Made by a program: the position numbers and the translations under genes
Shown: positions 44,838 to 57,004 of the stretch, piece after piece
How positions within the stretch are numbered: position 1 is the stretch's first letter
How the letters are laid out: each line of letters starts with the position of its first letter
The notes under the pieces: generated by a model
Databases searched by the model: none
What the model saw: only the letters and a program-made list of their open reading frames with translations
What the model was told of the DNA's origin: nothing
Assembly: GCA_028279445.1 (NCBI GenBank)
Contig: JANQNT010000022.1
Location: 1 to 64,000 of the forward strand
Source: Tepidamorphaceae bacterium
Lineage (GTDB): Bacteria > Pseudomonadota > Alphaproteobacteria > Rhizobiales > Tepidamorphaceae
DNA length: 64,000 nucleotides
Direction of reading: 5' to 3'

Positions 44838-45767
44838 ATGACCGATGCCCCGCTTCACCCTGCCGGCACACCGGCATCGAGCCTGTCCTATCGCGCCGGG
44901 ATTCTCACCGCCCTGCTCGGCGGCATCTGCCTGTCGACCTCCGGACTCTACATCCGCGCCATCGAGACTGCCGACGCCTGGCAGGTGCTGTTTTACCGAT
45001 CGCTGGCGCTCACCGTTTTTCTGGGCGCCGTCGTCGCATGGCGTTCGCGCGGCCGGCTTTGGCATGAGATCGCCGCCACCGGCTCCTCCGGCGTGCTGGC
45101 GGCCTGCGGTCTCGTTGTCGCCTTCTTCGGCGGCATCTACGCGATGCAGAACGCCTCGATCGCCAATGCGGTCTTCCTGTTCGCCGTATCGCCGCTGTTT
45201 GCCGCGGTGATCGGCTGGATGTTGCTTGGCGAACGCGTGCGCCGCGCAACCTGGATCGCAATCGTCATCGCCGCCGCCGGGATCGCATTGATGGTCGCCC
45301 GCGGCCTGACGCTCGGCCATGGCGCGGGCAATGCCGCCGGGCTGGTTGCCGGTTTCGGCTTTGGCGTCTTCGCCGTGGCGCTGCGCCGTGGCAAACTCGC
45401 CGACATGCTGCCGGCAGCGCTGCTGGCAGGTATCCTGGCGACGCTCCTGGCAGCATTGGTCTGCCTGACCGTCGGCGACGGCCTGGCCCTTCCCGGCGAC
45501 GACATCGGCTGGTCGATGGCCATGGGCGTGTTCGCGCTCGGCGCGGCGTTGATCCTGTTCACGGTCGGGTCGAAGGTGATTTCGGCCGCCGACATTGCCC
45601 TGCTGTCGCTGCTCGAGGTGGTTCTGGCGCCTGTCTGGGTCTGGCTCGTTATTGGCGAAGTCGCCGATGGCAACGTGTTGCTTGGCGGGGCCATCGTCCT
45701 TGCCGCGCTTGCCGGCAACGCCCTGTCGGGCATGCGCAGCAAGCCGCCCGCGCTACCGCACGGATGA
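44838..45767 (+). CDS. DMT family (EamA) transporter
   Basis: The product has 309 residues and about ten hydrophobic segments, organised as two EamA halves. The first half includes GILTALLGGICLSTSGLYIR and FLFAVSPLFAAVIGWMLLGE, the second IALLSLLEVVLAPVWVWLVI and VLLGGAIVLAALAGNALSG. The conserved A-P-x-x-x-x-x-x-x-GE pattern at the end of both halves fits EamA. It is an inner-membrane exporter or importer of small metabolites; the substrate cannot be predicted. No clear ribosome site precedes the ATG. Confidence 0.88.
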   Translation: MTDAPLHPAGTPASSLSYRAGILTALLGGICLSTSGLYIRAIETADAWQVLFYRSLALTVFLGAVVAWRSRGRLWHEIAATGSSGVLAACGLVVAFFGGIYAMQNASIANAVFLFAVSPLFAAVIGWMLLGERVRRATWIAIVIAAAGIALMVARGLTLGHGAGNAAGLVAGFGFGVFAVALRRGKLADMLPAALLAGILATLLAALVCLTVGDGLALPGDDIGWSMAMGVFALGAALILFTVGSKVISAADIALLSLLEVVLAPVWVWLVIGEVADGNVLLGGAIVLAALAGNALSGMRSKPPALPHG

Positions 45768-45950
45768 GCCACGCAGCGCCCGCGATGCCGCATTGCGCAA
45801 AAAACAATCCACTGGTGCGCCAAGCGGGGTTACATCGCACCACGCCATAACCTATAAGGCCGCTTCAGCCAGCAACTTGAAAGACGCGTGCCCGGCGGGA
45901 AACCGCGAGGCGGCTGGCACGCGCACGCTTGTCAGGACGCCGTCCCAACC

Positions 45951-49409
<3,459 letters not shown>

Positions 49410-49532
49410 GCGCCTGTTGGCAAAATCCGCCCATGGCCTTGACCGGTTCGAATTCGCCAATCACGCTTCAGGTTTGAGCCCGAACAAGAACAGGCGGGGC
49501 GACCACTGCGCCGCTTTGGAGGACGATACGGT

Positions 49533-50006
49533 ATGGACAAGATCCCGATGACCGCTGCCGGATACGCCGCCATCGAGGAGGAGTTGCGCCGCCGCAAGCA
49601 GACCGATCGCCCGTCCATCATTCAGGCGATCGCCGAGGCGCGCGCCCACGGCGACCTGTCGGAGAACGCCGAGTACCATGCCGCCAAGGAACAGCAGGGC
49701 CTCAACGAGGCGCGTATCGCGGAGTTGGAGGAACAGCTTGGCCGCGCCGACGTGATCGACGTCAGCAAGCTGAACGGCGACGAGGTCAAGTTCGGCGCCA
49801 CGGTAACGCTGATCGACGAGGACACCGAGGAGAAGAAGGTCTACCAGATCGTCGGCGATCTGGAGGCCGACGTGCGCGAAGGCAAGATTTCCATCTCCTC
49901 GCCGATCGCCCGGGCGCTGATCGGCAAGGCGAAGGGCGATTCGGTCGATGTCGCGGCACCCGGCGGCGCGCGGGCCTATGAGATCGCCCGGGTGAAGTAC
50001 AACTGA
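49533..50006 (+). CDS. greA: Transcription elongation factor GreA
   Basis: The product has 157 residues and follows GGAGGACGATACGGT. The N-terminal coiled coil has [20 protein letters not shown] and the basic/acidic tip region [20 protein letters not shown] with the conserved Asp and Glu that stimulate transcript cleavage. The C-terminal globular domain has [20 protein letters not shown] and [16 protein letters not shown]. It rescues backtracked RNA polymerase. Its place after carB is common in alphaproteobacteria. Confidence 0.97.
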   Translation: MDKIPMTAAGYAAIEEELRRRKQTDRPSIIQAIAEARAHGDLSENAEYHAAKEQQGLNEARIAELEEQLGRADVIDVSKLNGDEVKFGATVTLIDEDTEEKKVYQIVGDLEADVREGKISISSPIARALIGKAKGDSVDVAAPGGARAYEIARVKYN

Positions 50007-50082
50007 TATTGAAAAAAGAACGCGGTGGGGCCGTCCGGGACGTTTGGAGACAGCTCCGGTTTGCGCCTGGCCGTGACGATCC

Positions 50083-50553
50083 TCACATCCGGATCGGCAC
50101 CAGCGGCGCGTTCTTGTTCTGGCGGATGATCAGCGTGGTGCGCACGCTATCGACATTGGGCGCGGCGGTGAGATCATCGATGACGAAACCCTGGAACGTG
50201 CCGAGATCCGGGGCGACGCATTTCAGCAGGAAGTCCACCTCGCCGGACAGCATGTAGCTCTCGCGCACCAGCGGCCAGGCCTCGACCCGCTTGGTGAAGG
50301 CGGCCAGATCGGCTTCCGCCTGGCTGGCCAGCCCCACCATGGCGAACGCCATCACGTCCTGTCCCAGGCTCTTGGCGTCGAGCATGGCACGATATCCGGT
50401 GATGATTCCCGCCTGCTCCAGCGCGCGGACCCGGCGCAGACACGGCGGTGCGGAAATGCCGACGCGGCGCGCCAGTTCCACATTCGTCATCCGCCCCTCG
50501 TTCTGAAGCTCGCGCAGGATCTTCCAGTCGATCGTGTCGAGTCGGCCCTTCAT
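50083..50553 (-). CDS. Lrp/AsnC family transcriptional regulator
   Basis: The start at 50553 is chosen because GAAAGG lies 10 bases upstream. The product has 156 residues. The N-terminal HTH is MKGRLDTIDWKILRELQNEG followed by RMTNVELARRVGISAPPCLR and RVRALEQAGIITGYRAML. The C-terminal RAM ligand-binding domain has VMAFAMVGLASQAEADLAAF and RESYMLSGEVDFLLKCVAPD. It is divergent from trxB and may control its own gene or amino-acid metabolism genes elsewhere. Confidence 0.92.
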   Translation of the reverse strand: MKGRLDTIDWKILRELQNEGRMTNVELARRVGISAPPCLRRVRALEQAGIITGYRAMLDAKSLGQDVMAFAMVGLASQAEADLAAFTKRVEAWPLVRESYMLSGEVDFLLKCVAPDLGTFQGFVIDDLTAAPNVDSVRTTLIIRQNKNAPLVPIRM

Positions 50554-50875
50554 GGCACGAACCTTTCGCGACATCGCATGTTTGTTTCATCTACACGGCA
50601 CTTTATTGCCGATTCTGTCGCCATGCACCGCAAATTTCAGTGACAGTTCGCCCCAGGCGCGGCAGATCGCCCAGAACGCCGTTGACGGATCAACATGCCA
50701 CGCATCGCACGGCTTGAATTGGCCTACCGGACACCCCTAATCTTGGGCGGTGGCCCGCACGCGCCACCCATTGAGTCCTTGATAGCCCTTGAGTCCCTGA
50801 AATCGGTACGGGAGCGCCTGCCGGATGAAGAACCATCCGGCGCATTTCCCCGACCGCACGAGATCGATGCCTGCC
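50554..50875. promoter_or_regulatory. Divergent lrp-trxB intergenic region
   Basis: About 320 bases with the promoters of the Lrp gene (minus) and trxB (plus). The word CTTGAGTCC/ATTGAGTCC recurs near 50772 and 50789. No confident promoter or operator was found, and no gene is supported. Confidence 0.35.
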
Positions 50876-51847
50876 ATGAGCACCAGCCCCAAGACCATCA
50901 CCACCCGCCTGGCCATCATCGGATCAGGGCCTGCCGGCTACACCGCGGCGATCTATGCCGCACGCGCCATGCTGGAACCGCTGATGATCCTGGGCCTGCA
51001 GCCCGGCGGCCAGCTCACCATCACGACCGATGTGGAAAACTACCCGGGCTTCGCCGATGTTATCCAGGGTCCCTGGCTGATGGAGCAGATGAAGGCCCAG
51101 GCCGAGCATGTCGGCACCACGATGGTCAACGACATCATCGTCGACGTCGATCTCTCCCGCCGCCCGTTCACGCTGATCGGCGACAGCGGCATGCGCTACA
51201 TCGCCGACACGCTGGTCATCGCCACCGGCGCCCAGGCCATGTGGCTTGGCCTTGAGTCCGAGGAGCGTTTCAAGGGATTCGGCGTCTCGGCGTGCGCCAC
51301 CTGCGACGGTTTCTTCTATCGCGGCAAGGAGGTGCTGGTGGTCGGCGGGGGCAACACCGCGGTGGAAGAGGCGCTGTTCCTGACCAATTTCGCTTCCAAG
51401 GTGACGGTGGTTCACCGGCGCGACGAGTTCCGCGCCGAGCGCATCCTGCAAAACCGGCTGTTCGCCAACGACAAGATCGAGGTGCTTTGGGACACGGTGC
51501 TGGAGGAGGTCGTCGGCACCGAGGACCCGCGCGGGGTGACCGGCGTGCGTGTGAAGAACGTCAAGTCGGGCACCATCAGCGAACGCGCGGTCGACGGGGT
51601 GTTCATCGCCATCGGCCATGCGCCGGCAACCGAGCTGTTCACGGACAAGCTGGAGATGAAACAAGGCGGCTACATCATCACCGCGCCCGATTCGACGGCT
51701 ACCAGCGTGCCGGGCGTCTATGCCGCCGGCGATGTCACCGACGATATCTATCGCCAGGCGGTCACAGCCGCCGGCATGGGCTGCATGGCAGCGCTCGAGG
51801 CGGAGCGCTTCCTGGCCGAACAAGGCGCGCGCGAGGCGGCAGAGTAG
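50876..51847 (+). CDS. trxB: Thioredoxin reductase
   Basis: The start is set at the ATG at 50876 (MSTSPKTITTRLAIIGSGPA); an in-frame ATG at 50867 is an alternative. The product has 323 residues. The FAD-binding site is IIGSGPAGYTAAIYAARAML, the redox-active pair is in VSACATCDGFFYRGK, the NADPH site is VLVVGGGNTAVEEALFL followed by VVHRRDEFRAE, and the C-terminal FAD contact is VYAAGDVTDDIYRQAVTAAG. It keeps thioredoxin reduced at the cost of NADPH. A LysR regulator follows 98 bases downstream. Confidence 0.97.
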   Translation: MSTSPKTITTRLAIIGSGPAGYTAAIYAARAMLEPLMILGLQPGGQLTITTDVENYPGFADVIQGPWLMEQMKAQAEHVGTTMVNDIIVDVDLSRRPFTLIGDSGMRYIADTLVIATGAQAMWLGLESEERFKGFGVSACATCDGFFYRGKEVLVVGGGNTAVEEALFLTNFASKVTVVHRRDEFRAERILQNRLFANDKIEVLWDTVLEEVVGTEDPRGVTGVRVKNVKSGTISERAVDGVFIAIGHAPATELFTDKLEMKQGGYIITAPDSTATSVPGVYAAGDVTDDIYRQAVTAAGMGCMAALEAERFLAEQGAREAAE

Positions 51848-51945
51848 TAGCGTCCGGCGCGGCAACAACGATCCTTGACGGTCAAGCGCAATGGCGCGGC
51901 CGTGTCCGGACGGCGGAAGCGGACAAGCCGCCGATGGGGGAAACA

Positions 51946-52836
51946 ATGGACTGGGACAAGCTCCGCGTGTTTCACGCGGCCGCAAACGCCGGCAGCTTCA
52001 CCCATGCCGGAGAATCGCTGGGGCTCAGCCAATCGGCGGTCAGCCGCCAGGTCGGCGCTCTGGAGGAAGAGCTCGGCCTGCCGCTGTTCCACCGCCATGC
52101 GCGCGGCCTGATTCCCACCGAGCAGGGCGAGATGCTGTATCGCTCCGCCCAGCGGGTGTTCTCCGAACTGGAGTCGGTGCAGACCAGGCTGGCCGATTCC
52201 CGCGAGAAACCCACCGGTGAGCTGCGCGTCACCACGACAGTCGGCCTCGGCGCGAGCTGGCTGACCCCACGCATCAAGGAGTTCCTGGAACTCTATCCGG
52301 ATATCCAGTTGCAACTGATGCTGGTGGATCAGGAACTCGACCTGTCCATGCGCGAAGCCGACATCGCGGTGCGCCTGCGCCAACCCACCCAGCCGGACCT
52401 GATCCAGCGGCGGCTGTTCACGGTGCATTTCCACGTCTACGCCTCGCCGGAATACCTGCGCATCCATGGCACACCGACCTCGATTGCCGATCTCGACAAT
52501 CACCGCATCCTCACCTTCGGCGAACCCTCGCCGGCGTATATTCGCGATATCAACTGGCTCAGAACCGTCGGGCGGCCGGCGTCCGATCCGCGCAAGCCGT
52601 TCCTGCAGATCAACAACGTCCACGGCCTGACCCGCGCCGTGCGCCACGGCATCGGCATCGCCATCATCCCCGACTATCTGGTTGATTCCGATTCAGCCCT
52701 GGTGCGGCTGCTCCCCGACGCGGAGCTGCCGGAGTTCAACACCTACTTCGTCTACCCCGCTGAGCTGCGGGACTCCGCACGCATCAACGTGTTCCGCGAC
52801 TTCCTGCTGTCGAAGGCACGCGACTGGTCGTTTTGA
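51946..52836 (+). CDS. LysR family transcriptional regulator
   Basis: The ATG at 51946 follows GGGGGA by 5 bases and gives the canonical N terminus MDWDKLRVFHAAANAGSFTH. The product has 296 residues. The winged HTH has ESLGLSQSAVSRQVGALEEE and GLPLFHRHARGLIPTEQG. The effector-binding domain runs from about 90 (RVTTTVGLGASWLTPRIKEF) to the end. It follows trxB in the same direction. The target is unknown; a link to redox or surface genes is only suggested by position. Confidence 0.93.
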   Translation: MDWDKLRVFHAAANAGSFTHAGESLGLSQSAVSRQVGALEEELGLPLFHRHARGLIPTEQGEMLYRSAQRVFSELESVQTRLADSREKPTGELRVTTTVGLGASWLTPRIKEFLELYPDIQLQLMLVDQELDLSMREADIAVRLRQPTQPDLIQRRLFTVHFHVYASPEYLRIHGTPTSIADLDNHRILTFGEPSPAYIRDINWLRTVGRPASDPRKPFLQINNVHGLTRAVRHGIGIAIIPDYLVDSDSALVRLLPDAELPEFNTYFVYPAELRDSARINVFRDFLLSKARDWSF

Positions 52837-52837
52837 T

Positions 52838-52952
52838 GCACAAATGTGCGCCCGTATGCATTTGTGACGAGCAAATGACACGATATGCAGCAGATGCATG
52901 TCTCGCATGCGTTATGTTGCATTGCAACATGACCATCTGCGCGACATATAAG
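52838..52952 (+). promoter_or_regulatory. Palindrome-rich promoter region of the small RNA
   Basis: A perfect palindrome ATGTTGCATTGCAACAT spans 52914-52930 and overlaps the expected -35 zone. A TATAAG -10 box lies at 52947-52952, giving a start near 52958. Upstream, GCACAAATGTGC at 52838-52849 is another inverted repeat that begins within two bases of the lysR stop codon. Several TGCAT/ATGCA words lie between. The region appears to bind one or more regulators. Confidence 0.55.
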
Positions 52953-52957
52953 GCCCA

Positions 52958-53090
52958 GCTGTAGGCACAAGTTCCGTATCTCCTCCTCCCTCGGAACTTG
53001 GAGCAGTCAGCTGTTCCCCTCTGGAATACGCTTGCCACTTGGCGAGCGACCAAACTTCAAGGCCGGATCTTCGGATCCGGCCTTTTTTCT
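52958..53090 (+). ncRNA. Putative trans-acting small RNA with CU-rich loop
   Basis: A compact three-hairpin RNA is predicted. Stem 1, CAAGTTCCG (52968-52976) with CGGAACTTG (52992-53000), displays a 15-base loop containing CTCCTCCTCCC, an anti-Shine-Dalgarno motif found in many alphaproteobacterial trans-acting RNAs. Stem 2 is CGCTTGCC with GGCGAGCG (53029-53048). The last is a strong rho-independent terminator, AAGGCCGGATC-TTCG-GATCCGGCC followed by six T (53059-53088). A TATAAG box lies just upstream. There is no open frame. It probably pairs with ribosome sites of messenger RNAs, perhaps with Hfq. The family (alpha-r types) cannot be assigned by eye. Confidence 0.7.
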
Positions 53091-53113
53091 TTGTTTGCTG
53101 GCCGTTCGGCTTC

Positions 53114-53170
53114 ATCTCGCTCACGCCAGTTCGCCCGGACAATGTCCGCGCGAACTGGCGTGAGCGAGAT
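53114..53170. repeat. 57-base giant hairpin (21-bp perfect stem)
   Basis: The arms at 53114-53134 (ATCTCGCTCACGCC...) and 53150-53170 (...GGCGTGAGCGAGAT) are perfectly complementary over 21 bases. The 15-base centre contains a further small stem, CGGAC-AAT-GTCCG. It lies between the small RNA terminator and the msrP stop codon (53204, minus). It could terminate msrP or be a miniature mobile palindrome. Confidence 0.8.
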
Positions 53171-53203
53171 AAAGCTGATGCCGTGAGGGAGATAAACCAC
53201 CGC

Positions 53204-54217
53204 TCACATGAACAGCGGCTCGCCGTCCATATCCTTGTAGAGGTCGGCGACATACTCGGCATAGCCGTTGTAGAGCCGGGTCGGCACGCGCTCGTCGGTG
53301 CCCAGGACCTGTTCGGTGGCCTGGCTCCAGCGGCGGTGCGGCACCTCCGGGTTCACATTCGCCCAGAAGCCGTACTCGCTGGGCTGGATCTGCTCCCAGA
53401 AGCTCACCGGCCGCTCGTCGGTGAAGGTGACGCGGACGATCGACTTGATCGACTTGAAGCCGTACTTCCACGGCAGCGCCAGGCGCAGCGGCGACCCCAT
53501 CTGCTTGGGCAGCGGTTTGCCGTAGGCGCCGGTCACCATGAACGAAAGCTCGTTCATCGCCTCCGCCATGGTCACGCCCTCCACATAGGGCCACGGGTAG
53601 CCGAAGCTGCCGGTGGTCTGGCCCGGCGCCATTTCCGGATCAAGGAAAGTCTCGAAGCGCACATAGCGCGCGCCCGACAGCGGCTTGGCATAAGTGACGA
53701 GTTCCGAGAGGGCAAAGCCCGACCAGGGCACCGCCATCGACCACGCCTCGACGCAACGCAGCCGATACAGCCGTTCTTCCAGCGGCATCGCGGCGAGCAA
53801 CGTATCGATGTCGACGGTGCGCTCCTCCTCCACCATGCCGTCGAACGTCACCGTCCACGGCCGGATCTTGAGTTGCTGCGCCGCCTTGGCGATGGTCTTG
53901 CGGGACCCGAACTCATAGAAGTTGTTGTAGGTGAGGTTATGCTCCTCCGCCGTCACCTCCCGGTCGAGCGTGTATTTGGGATTGCGCTCCACCGGATAGA
54001 GCTTGTGGCTGGGGTCTTCCTCCGGCGCGCCGTATAGCGTCCGGCTGCCGCCAAACCACGACGAGATACCTTGCGCTTGCGCCGTACCTCCCGCGGCCAA
54101 CAGGCCGGCCCCCAGCGCGGCACCGCCGGCGAGCAGTGCGCGACGATTGAGGAACACGCTTTCGGGCGTCGCCTCGCGGTCCGGCAGGTTCCAGGGGCAT
54201 TCGCGGCGGATCGGCAT
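53204..54217 (-). CDS. msrP: Protein-methionine-sulfoxide reductase catalytic subunit
   Basis: The ATG at 54217 is preferred because TTGGAGG precedes it. The product has 337 residues. A Tat-type signal is seen (LNRRALLAGGAALGAGLLAA, cleaved after AQA). The mature part matches MsrP (YedY): VEEERTVDIDTLLAAMPLEE, then YRLRCVEAWSMAVPWSGF with the Cys that coordinates molybdopterin, and LRLALPWKYGFKSIKSIVRV and PSEYGFWANVNPEVPH. It repairs oxidised methionine in periplasmic proteins. The usual membrane haem partner gene msrQ is not adjacent. Confidence 0.95.
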   Translation of the reverse strand: MPIRRECPWNLPDREATPESVFLNRRALLAGGAALGAGLLAAGGTAQAQGISSWFGGSRTLYGAPEEDPSHKLYPVERNPKYTLDREVTAEEHNLTYNNFYEFGSRKTIAKAAQQLKIRPWTVTFDGMVEEERTVDIDTLLAAMPLEERLYRLRCVEAWSMAVPWSGFALSELVTYAKPLSGARYVRFETFLDPEMAPGQTTGSFGYPWPYVEGVTMAEAMNELSFMVTGAYGKPLPKQMGSPLRLALPWKYGFKSIKSIVRVTFTDERPVSFWEQIQPSEYGFWANVNPEVPHRRWSQATEQVLGTDERVPTRLYNGYAEYVADLYKDMDGEPLFM

Positions 54218-54414
54218 CTGGTGAGCCTCCAATTGGGCATAGGCAACGGCCCGCACCGTTGCCGGCCGGGCCTTGCGACTCACTCAACAAGCTAGAGTGA
54301 ACCGCCCGCAGGGCAAATCAAAGCACCGCGAGCGGTGTGTTATGGCGCGTCCGCATTCAGCCCATCGCCCGCGCGCTCATTCCGCTCACGGCGAGTTCGC
54401 TATCGCTCACCGCC

Positions 54415-54538
54415 TCCGCGAGGGCGGCCTGACCGGCCGGGCACGCGGTCGCGTGCCTGGGTGCCAAACGCTTCGTCGGTGCGAGGGATGAATCCAGACA
54501 CGCGACCGCGTGTCCGCGCAAAAGCGCGCCCTCGCGGA
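54415..54538. repeat. Inverted-repeat intergenic element
   Basis: TCCGCGAGGGCG (54415-54426) is complementary to CGCCCTCGCGGA (54527-54538). Inside, GCACGCGGTCGCGTGC (54441-54456) is itself palindromic and nearly the inverse of ACACGCGACCGCGTGT (54498-54513). The 370 bases between msrP and the EF-G-like gene contain no supported gene. The symmetry suggests a small mobile or structured element. Confidence 0.6.
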
Positions 54539-54587
54539 GCCGGCGAACGCAAGTGAGCCCGGCGCGAGCGAAACCAGGGTCTAGACC

Positions 54588-56648
54588 CTAAGCCGCGTGG
54601 GCCTCGACCACCTGCTCGGCCAGCTTGCCGGTGAGCTCCTGCCAATGGTCGAAGCTGGTGGAATAGCCCCCCACACCCGCCGTCGCTGAGCGAAGCTCGA
54701 CGATCAGGTCGCCGATCTCCGATTCCGGCATATGCGCGGAGACCACGTCCCAGCCCGGCCAGCCGGGCCGTGCGTCGAAGCCAAGGATCTGGCCGCGCCG
54801 CTGCGACACGATCTGGTTGACGCGCGGGGTTGCCTCGCTCGGCACCGCGACCTCGACCGCCAGGATCGGCTCCAGCAGCACCGGCGCGCATTGCGGCATG
54901 CCCTCGCGCATGGCGATCTGGGCGGCTGTACGGAACGCCTGGTCGGAACTGTCGACGGAATGGTACGAGCCGTCGGTCAGCGTCACCGCCACATCGACCA
55001 CCGGGAAACCGAGCGGCCCGCGCGACAGATATTCCTCCACGCCGTGATGCACCGATGGGATGTACTGCTTGGGCACCACGCCACCGGTGATCGTGTCGTC
55101 GAATGTGAAGCCGGACCCGCGCGGCAGCGGCTTGATGTCGAGCACCACGTCGCCGAACTGGCCATGCCCGCCGGACTGCTTCTTGTGCCGGCCGCGGATC
55201 GTCACCGGCTTGCGAATGGTCTCGCAATAGCCGACGCGCGGGCGCGCCGCCTCGGCCGACACGCCATATCGGGTCATCAGCTTTTCCAGCGCCACGCGCA
55301 GGTGCATCTCGCCTTGCCCGCGCAGGATCATCTCGCCGGTGGTCTGGTTGTGATCGAGCTTCAGCGAGGGGTCTTCGTCGAGGATCTTGGCAAGCGACGC
55401 CGTCAGCTTGACCTCGTCCTTGCGCTCCTTCGCCGACACGGCAAGCGCCATCACCGGCGCAGGGATATCCAGCGCGACGAGTTGCTCGCCTCCGGCTTCC
55501 GACAAGGTGTCGCCGGTCTGAGCCGTTTCCAGCTTGGCCAGCGCCACCGTATCGCCCGCCGCCGCCGTTTCCATGCGGGCGGTATCCTGGCCGAAAACGC
55601 TGGCCATGCCGGCGACCCGCAGATCGTTGCCATCCACGTCCTTGAGCACCGCGCCATCGCTCACGCGCCCCGAGAGGACGCGCGCCACCGACAGCTTGCC
55701 GCCATGGGTGGTGTGGATCGTCTTCAGTACCTGCGCCCGGGCGGCGCCATCATCGGGCGCGCTCAGCCGGGCGTTTGTCTCTACGATGCCGGGCGCCTCG
55801 TGGCGGAGCGCCTTCATCAACCGCAGGATACCGTTGCCGTGCTCGGCCGAGCCGATCAGCAGCGGCACGATGTGACCCTCGCGCATCTCGCGCGTCAGGT
55901 CGTCGAAGACGAGATCGCGCGGCGGCTCGATATCCTCGAGCAACTGCTCCATCAGCCGGTCGTCGTAGTCGGCGAGCTTCTCGAGCATCGAGAACCGCGC
56001 ATCGACCTCGGCGGTCTTCTGCTCGTCGGCCATTTCCACCACTTCGCTGGGCGCATGCTCGCGGTAGACGAAGCAGCGCTCCAGCGCCAGATCGATGAAG
56101 CCGGTGGCAATGCCGTTCTCGAAGATCGGCAATTGCCGCATGACAACCGGCTTGGTGCTGGCCTGCTGCACCATTTCCAGCACGCCGCGCAACGTGCCTT
56201 CCGCCTTGTCGACCTTGTTGAGGAAGATCATGTGCGGCACACCCTGATCCTCGACCTCCCGCAGGATCGCCTGCAGGGCGGGGATCTTCTTCTCGTCCGG
56301 CTCGCACACGACGATGGCCACATCGACCGCCGGCAGCGCGCCGCGCATGTCCTGCAGGTACTCCACCGATCCGGGGCAGTCGATAAAGGTGTACGTGTCG
56401 CCGAGGAAATCGCTCGAAGCGATGTTGGCCTCAACGCTCATGCCGTGGGCACGCGCCTCCGCGGAGGCATCACCGATGGTGTTGCCGTCGGAGATTTTTC
56501 CCTGGCGCGGGATCGTCGCGTTGCGCGCCAGCACGGCCTCCAGCAGGGTTGTCTTGCCGCTCAGATACGGCCCGACGATCGCAATGGCCCGCCCGCCGCG
56601 CGGGCCTGCTTGCTCGCCGCCTGTCGATCCGTTGTTCGATTGTGCCAT
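54588..56648 (-). CDS. Elongation factor G-like GTPase (EF-G2 type)
   Basis: The product has 686 residues. The GTPase domain has P-loop GPYLSGKTTLLEAVL, the G3 motif FIDCPGSVEY, and the G4 motif FLNKVDKAEG. The rest follows EF-G: a domain II (KLSVARVLSGRVSDGAVLKD), domain III (GEMHLRVALEKLM), domain IV (GRHKKQSGGHGQFGDVVLDI) and domain V. The His that activates GTP hydrolysis in normal EF-G (DTPGHVDF) is replaced by Ser, as in many members of the EF-G-like subfamily. It is distinct from the main fusA, which normally lies in the ribosomal-protein cluster. Its cellular role is unclear (ribosome recycling or stress). Confidence 0.92.
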   Translation of the reverse strand: MAQSNNGSTGGEQAGPRGGRAIAIVGPYLSGKTTLLEAVLARNATIPRQGKISDGNTIGDASAEARAHGMSVEANIASSDFLGDTYTFIDCPGSVEYLQDMRGALPAVDVAIVVCEPDEKKIPALQAILREVEDQGVPHMIFLNKVDKAEGTLRGVLEMVQQASTKPVVMRQLPIFENGIATGFIDLALERCFVYREHAPSEVVEMADEQKTAEVDARFSMLEKLADYDDRLMEQLLEDIEPPRDLVFDDLTREMREGHIVPLLIGSAEHGNGILRLMKALRHEAPGIVETNARLSAPDDGAARAQVLKTIHTTHGGKLSVARVLSGRVSDGAVLKDVDGNDLRVAGMASVFGQDTARMETAAAGDTVALAKLETAQTGDTLSEAGGEQLVALDIPAPVMALAVSAKERKDEVKLTASLAKILDEDPSLKLDHNQTTGEMILRGQGEMHLRVALEKLMTRYGVSAEAARPRVGYCETIRKPVTIRGRHKKQSGGHGQFGDVVLDIKPLPRGSGFTFDDTITGGVVPKQYIPSVHHGVEEYLSRGPLGFPVVDVAVTLTDGSYHSVDSSDQAFRTAAQIAMREGMPQCAPVLLEPILAVEVAVPSEATPRVNQIVSQRRGQILGFDARPGWPGWDVVSAHMPESEIGDLIVELRSATAGVGGYSTSFDHWQELTGKLAEQVVEAHAA

Positions 56649-56885
56649 GGCTGGTCCCCTCCCTCACGGCGAGCGGAACCGGCCGGATTGTTGTTTTGCG
56701 CGCGGTGTCTAAGGCGTGGAGTGCCGGTCCCGCCGCGAATGCCCGCATGCGTTGCCGGTCATCGTCCCCCCGTCGCGACGACTTTGCAAGGAAAACAGAA
56801 AAGCCATTCCGCGAAATGAAAAACGGGCCACGGCGACATCCGCGACCCGTCCAGCAGGGATTACTTGTGCGGCACCCGGTTTTCC

Positions 56886-56989
56886 TTAGAGCAACCTGCG
56901 CCGGGATCGGCGCAGATAAGTTGCTCTAACCCAATAAAATCGATCATCTTTCAGTGATTTGATTGGATCAATCAAATCACAGGATGATC
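56886..56989. repeat. Compound palindromic element downstream of the DUF992 gene
   Basis: A nested hairpin uses TTAGAGCAAC (56886-56895) with GTTGCTCTAA (56920-56929) outside and CTGCGCC with GGCGCAG inside. A second hairpin has GTGATTTGATT (56954-56964) and AATCAAATCAC (56970-56980) perfectly paired, flanked by GATCATC and GATGATC. The form resembles TTAGAGCA palindromic repeats of Hyphomicrobiales. It lies 16 bases past the DUF992 stop codon and could also terminate that transcript. Confidence 0.65.
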
Positions 56990-57004
56990 TAGGCGCCGAC
57001 TGGC

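Noticed and set aside
54732-56819. A 695-codon plus-strand frame opposite the EF-G-like gene
   Set aside because: It is exactly antisense to a well-supported GTPase and has no recognisable motifs.
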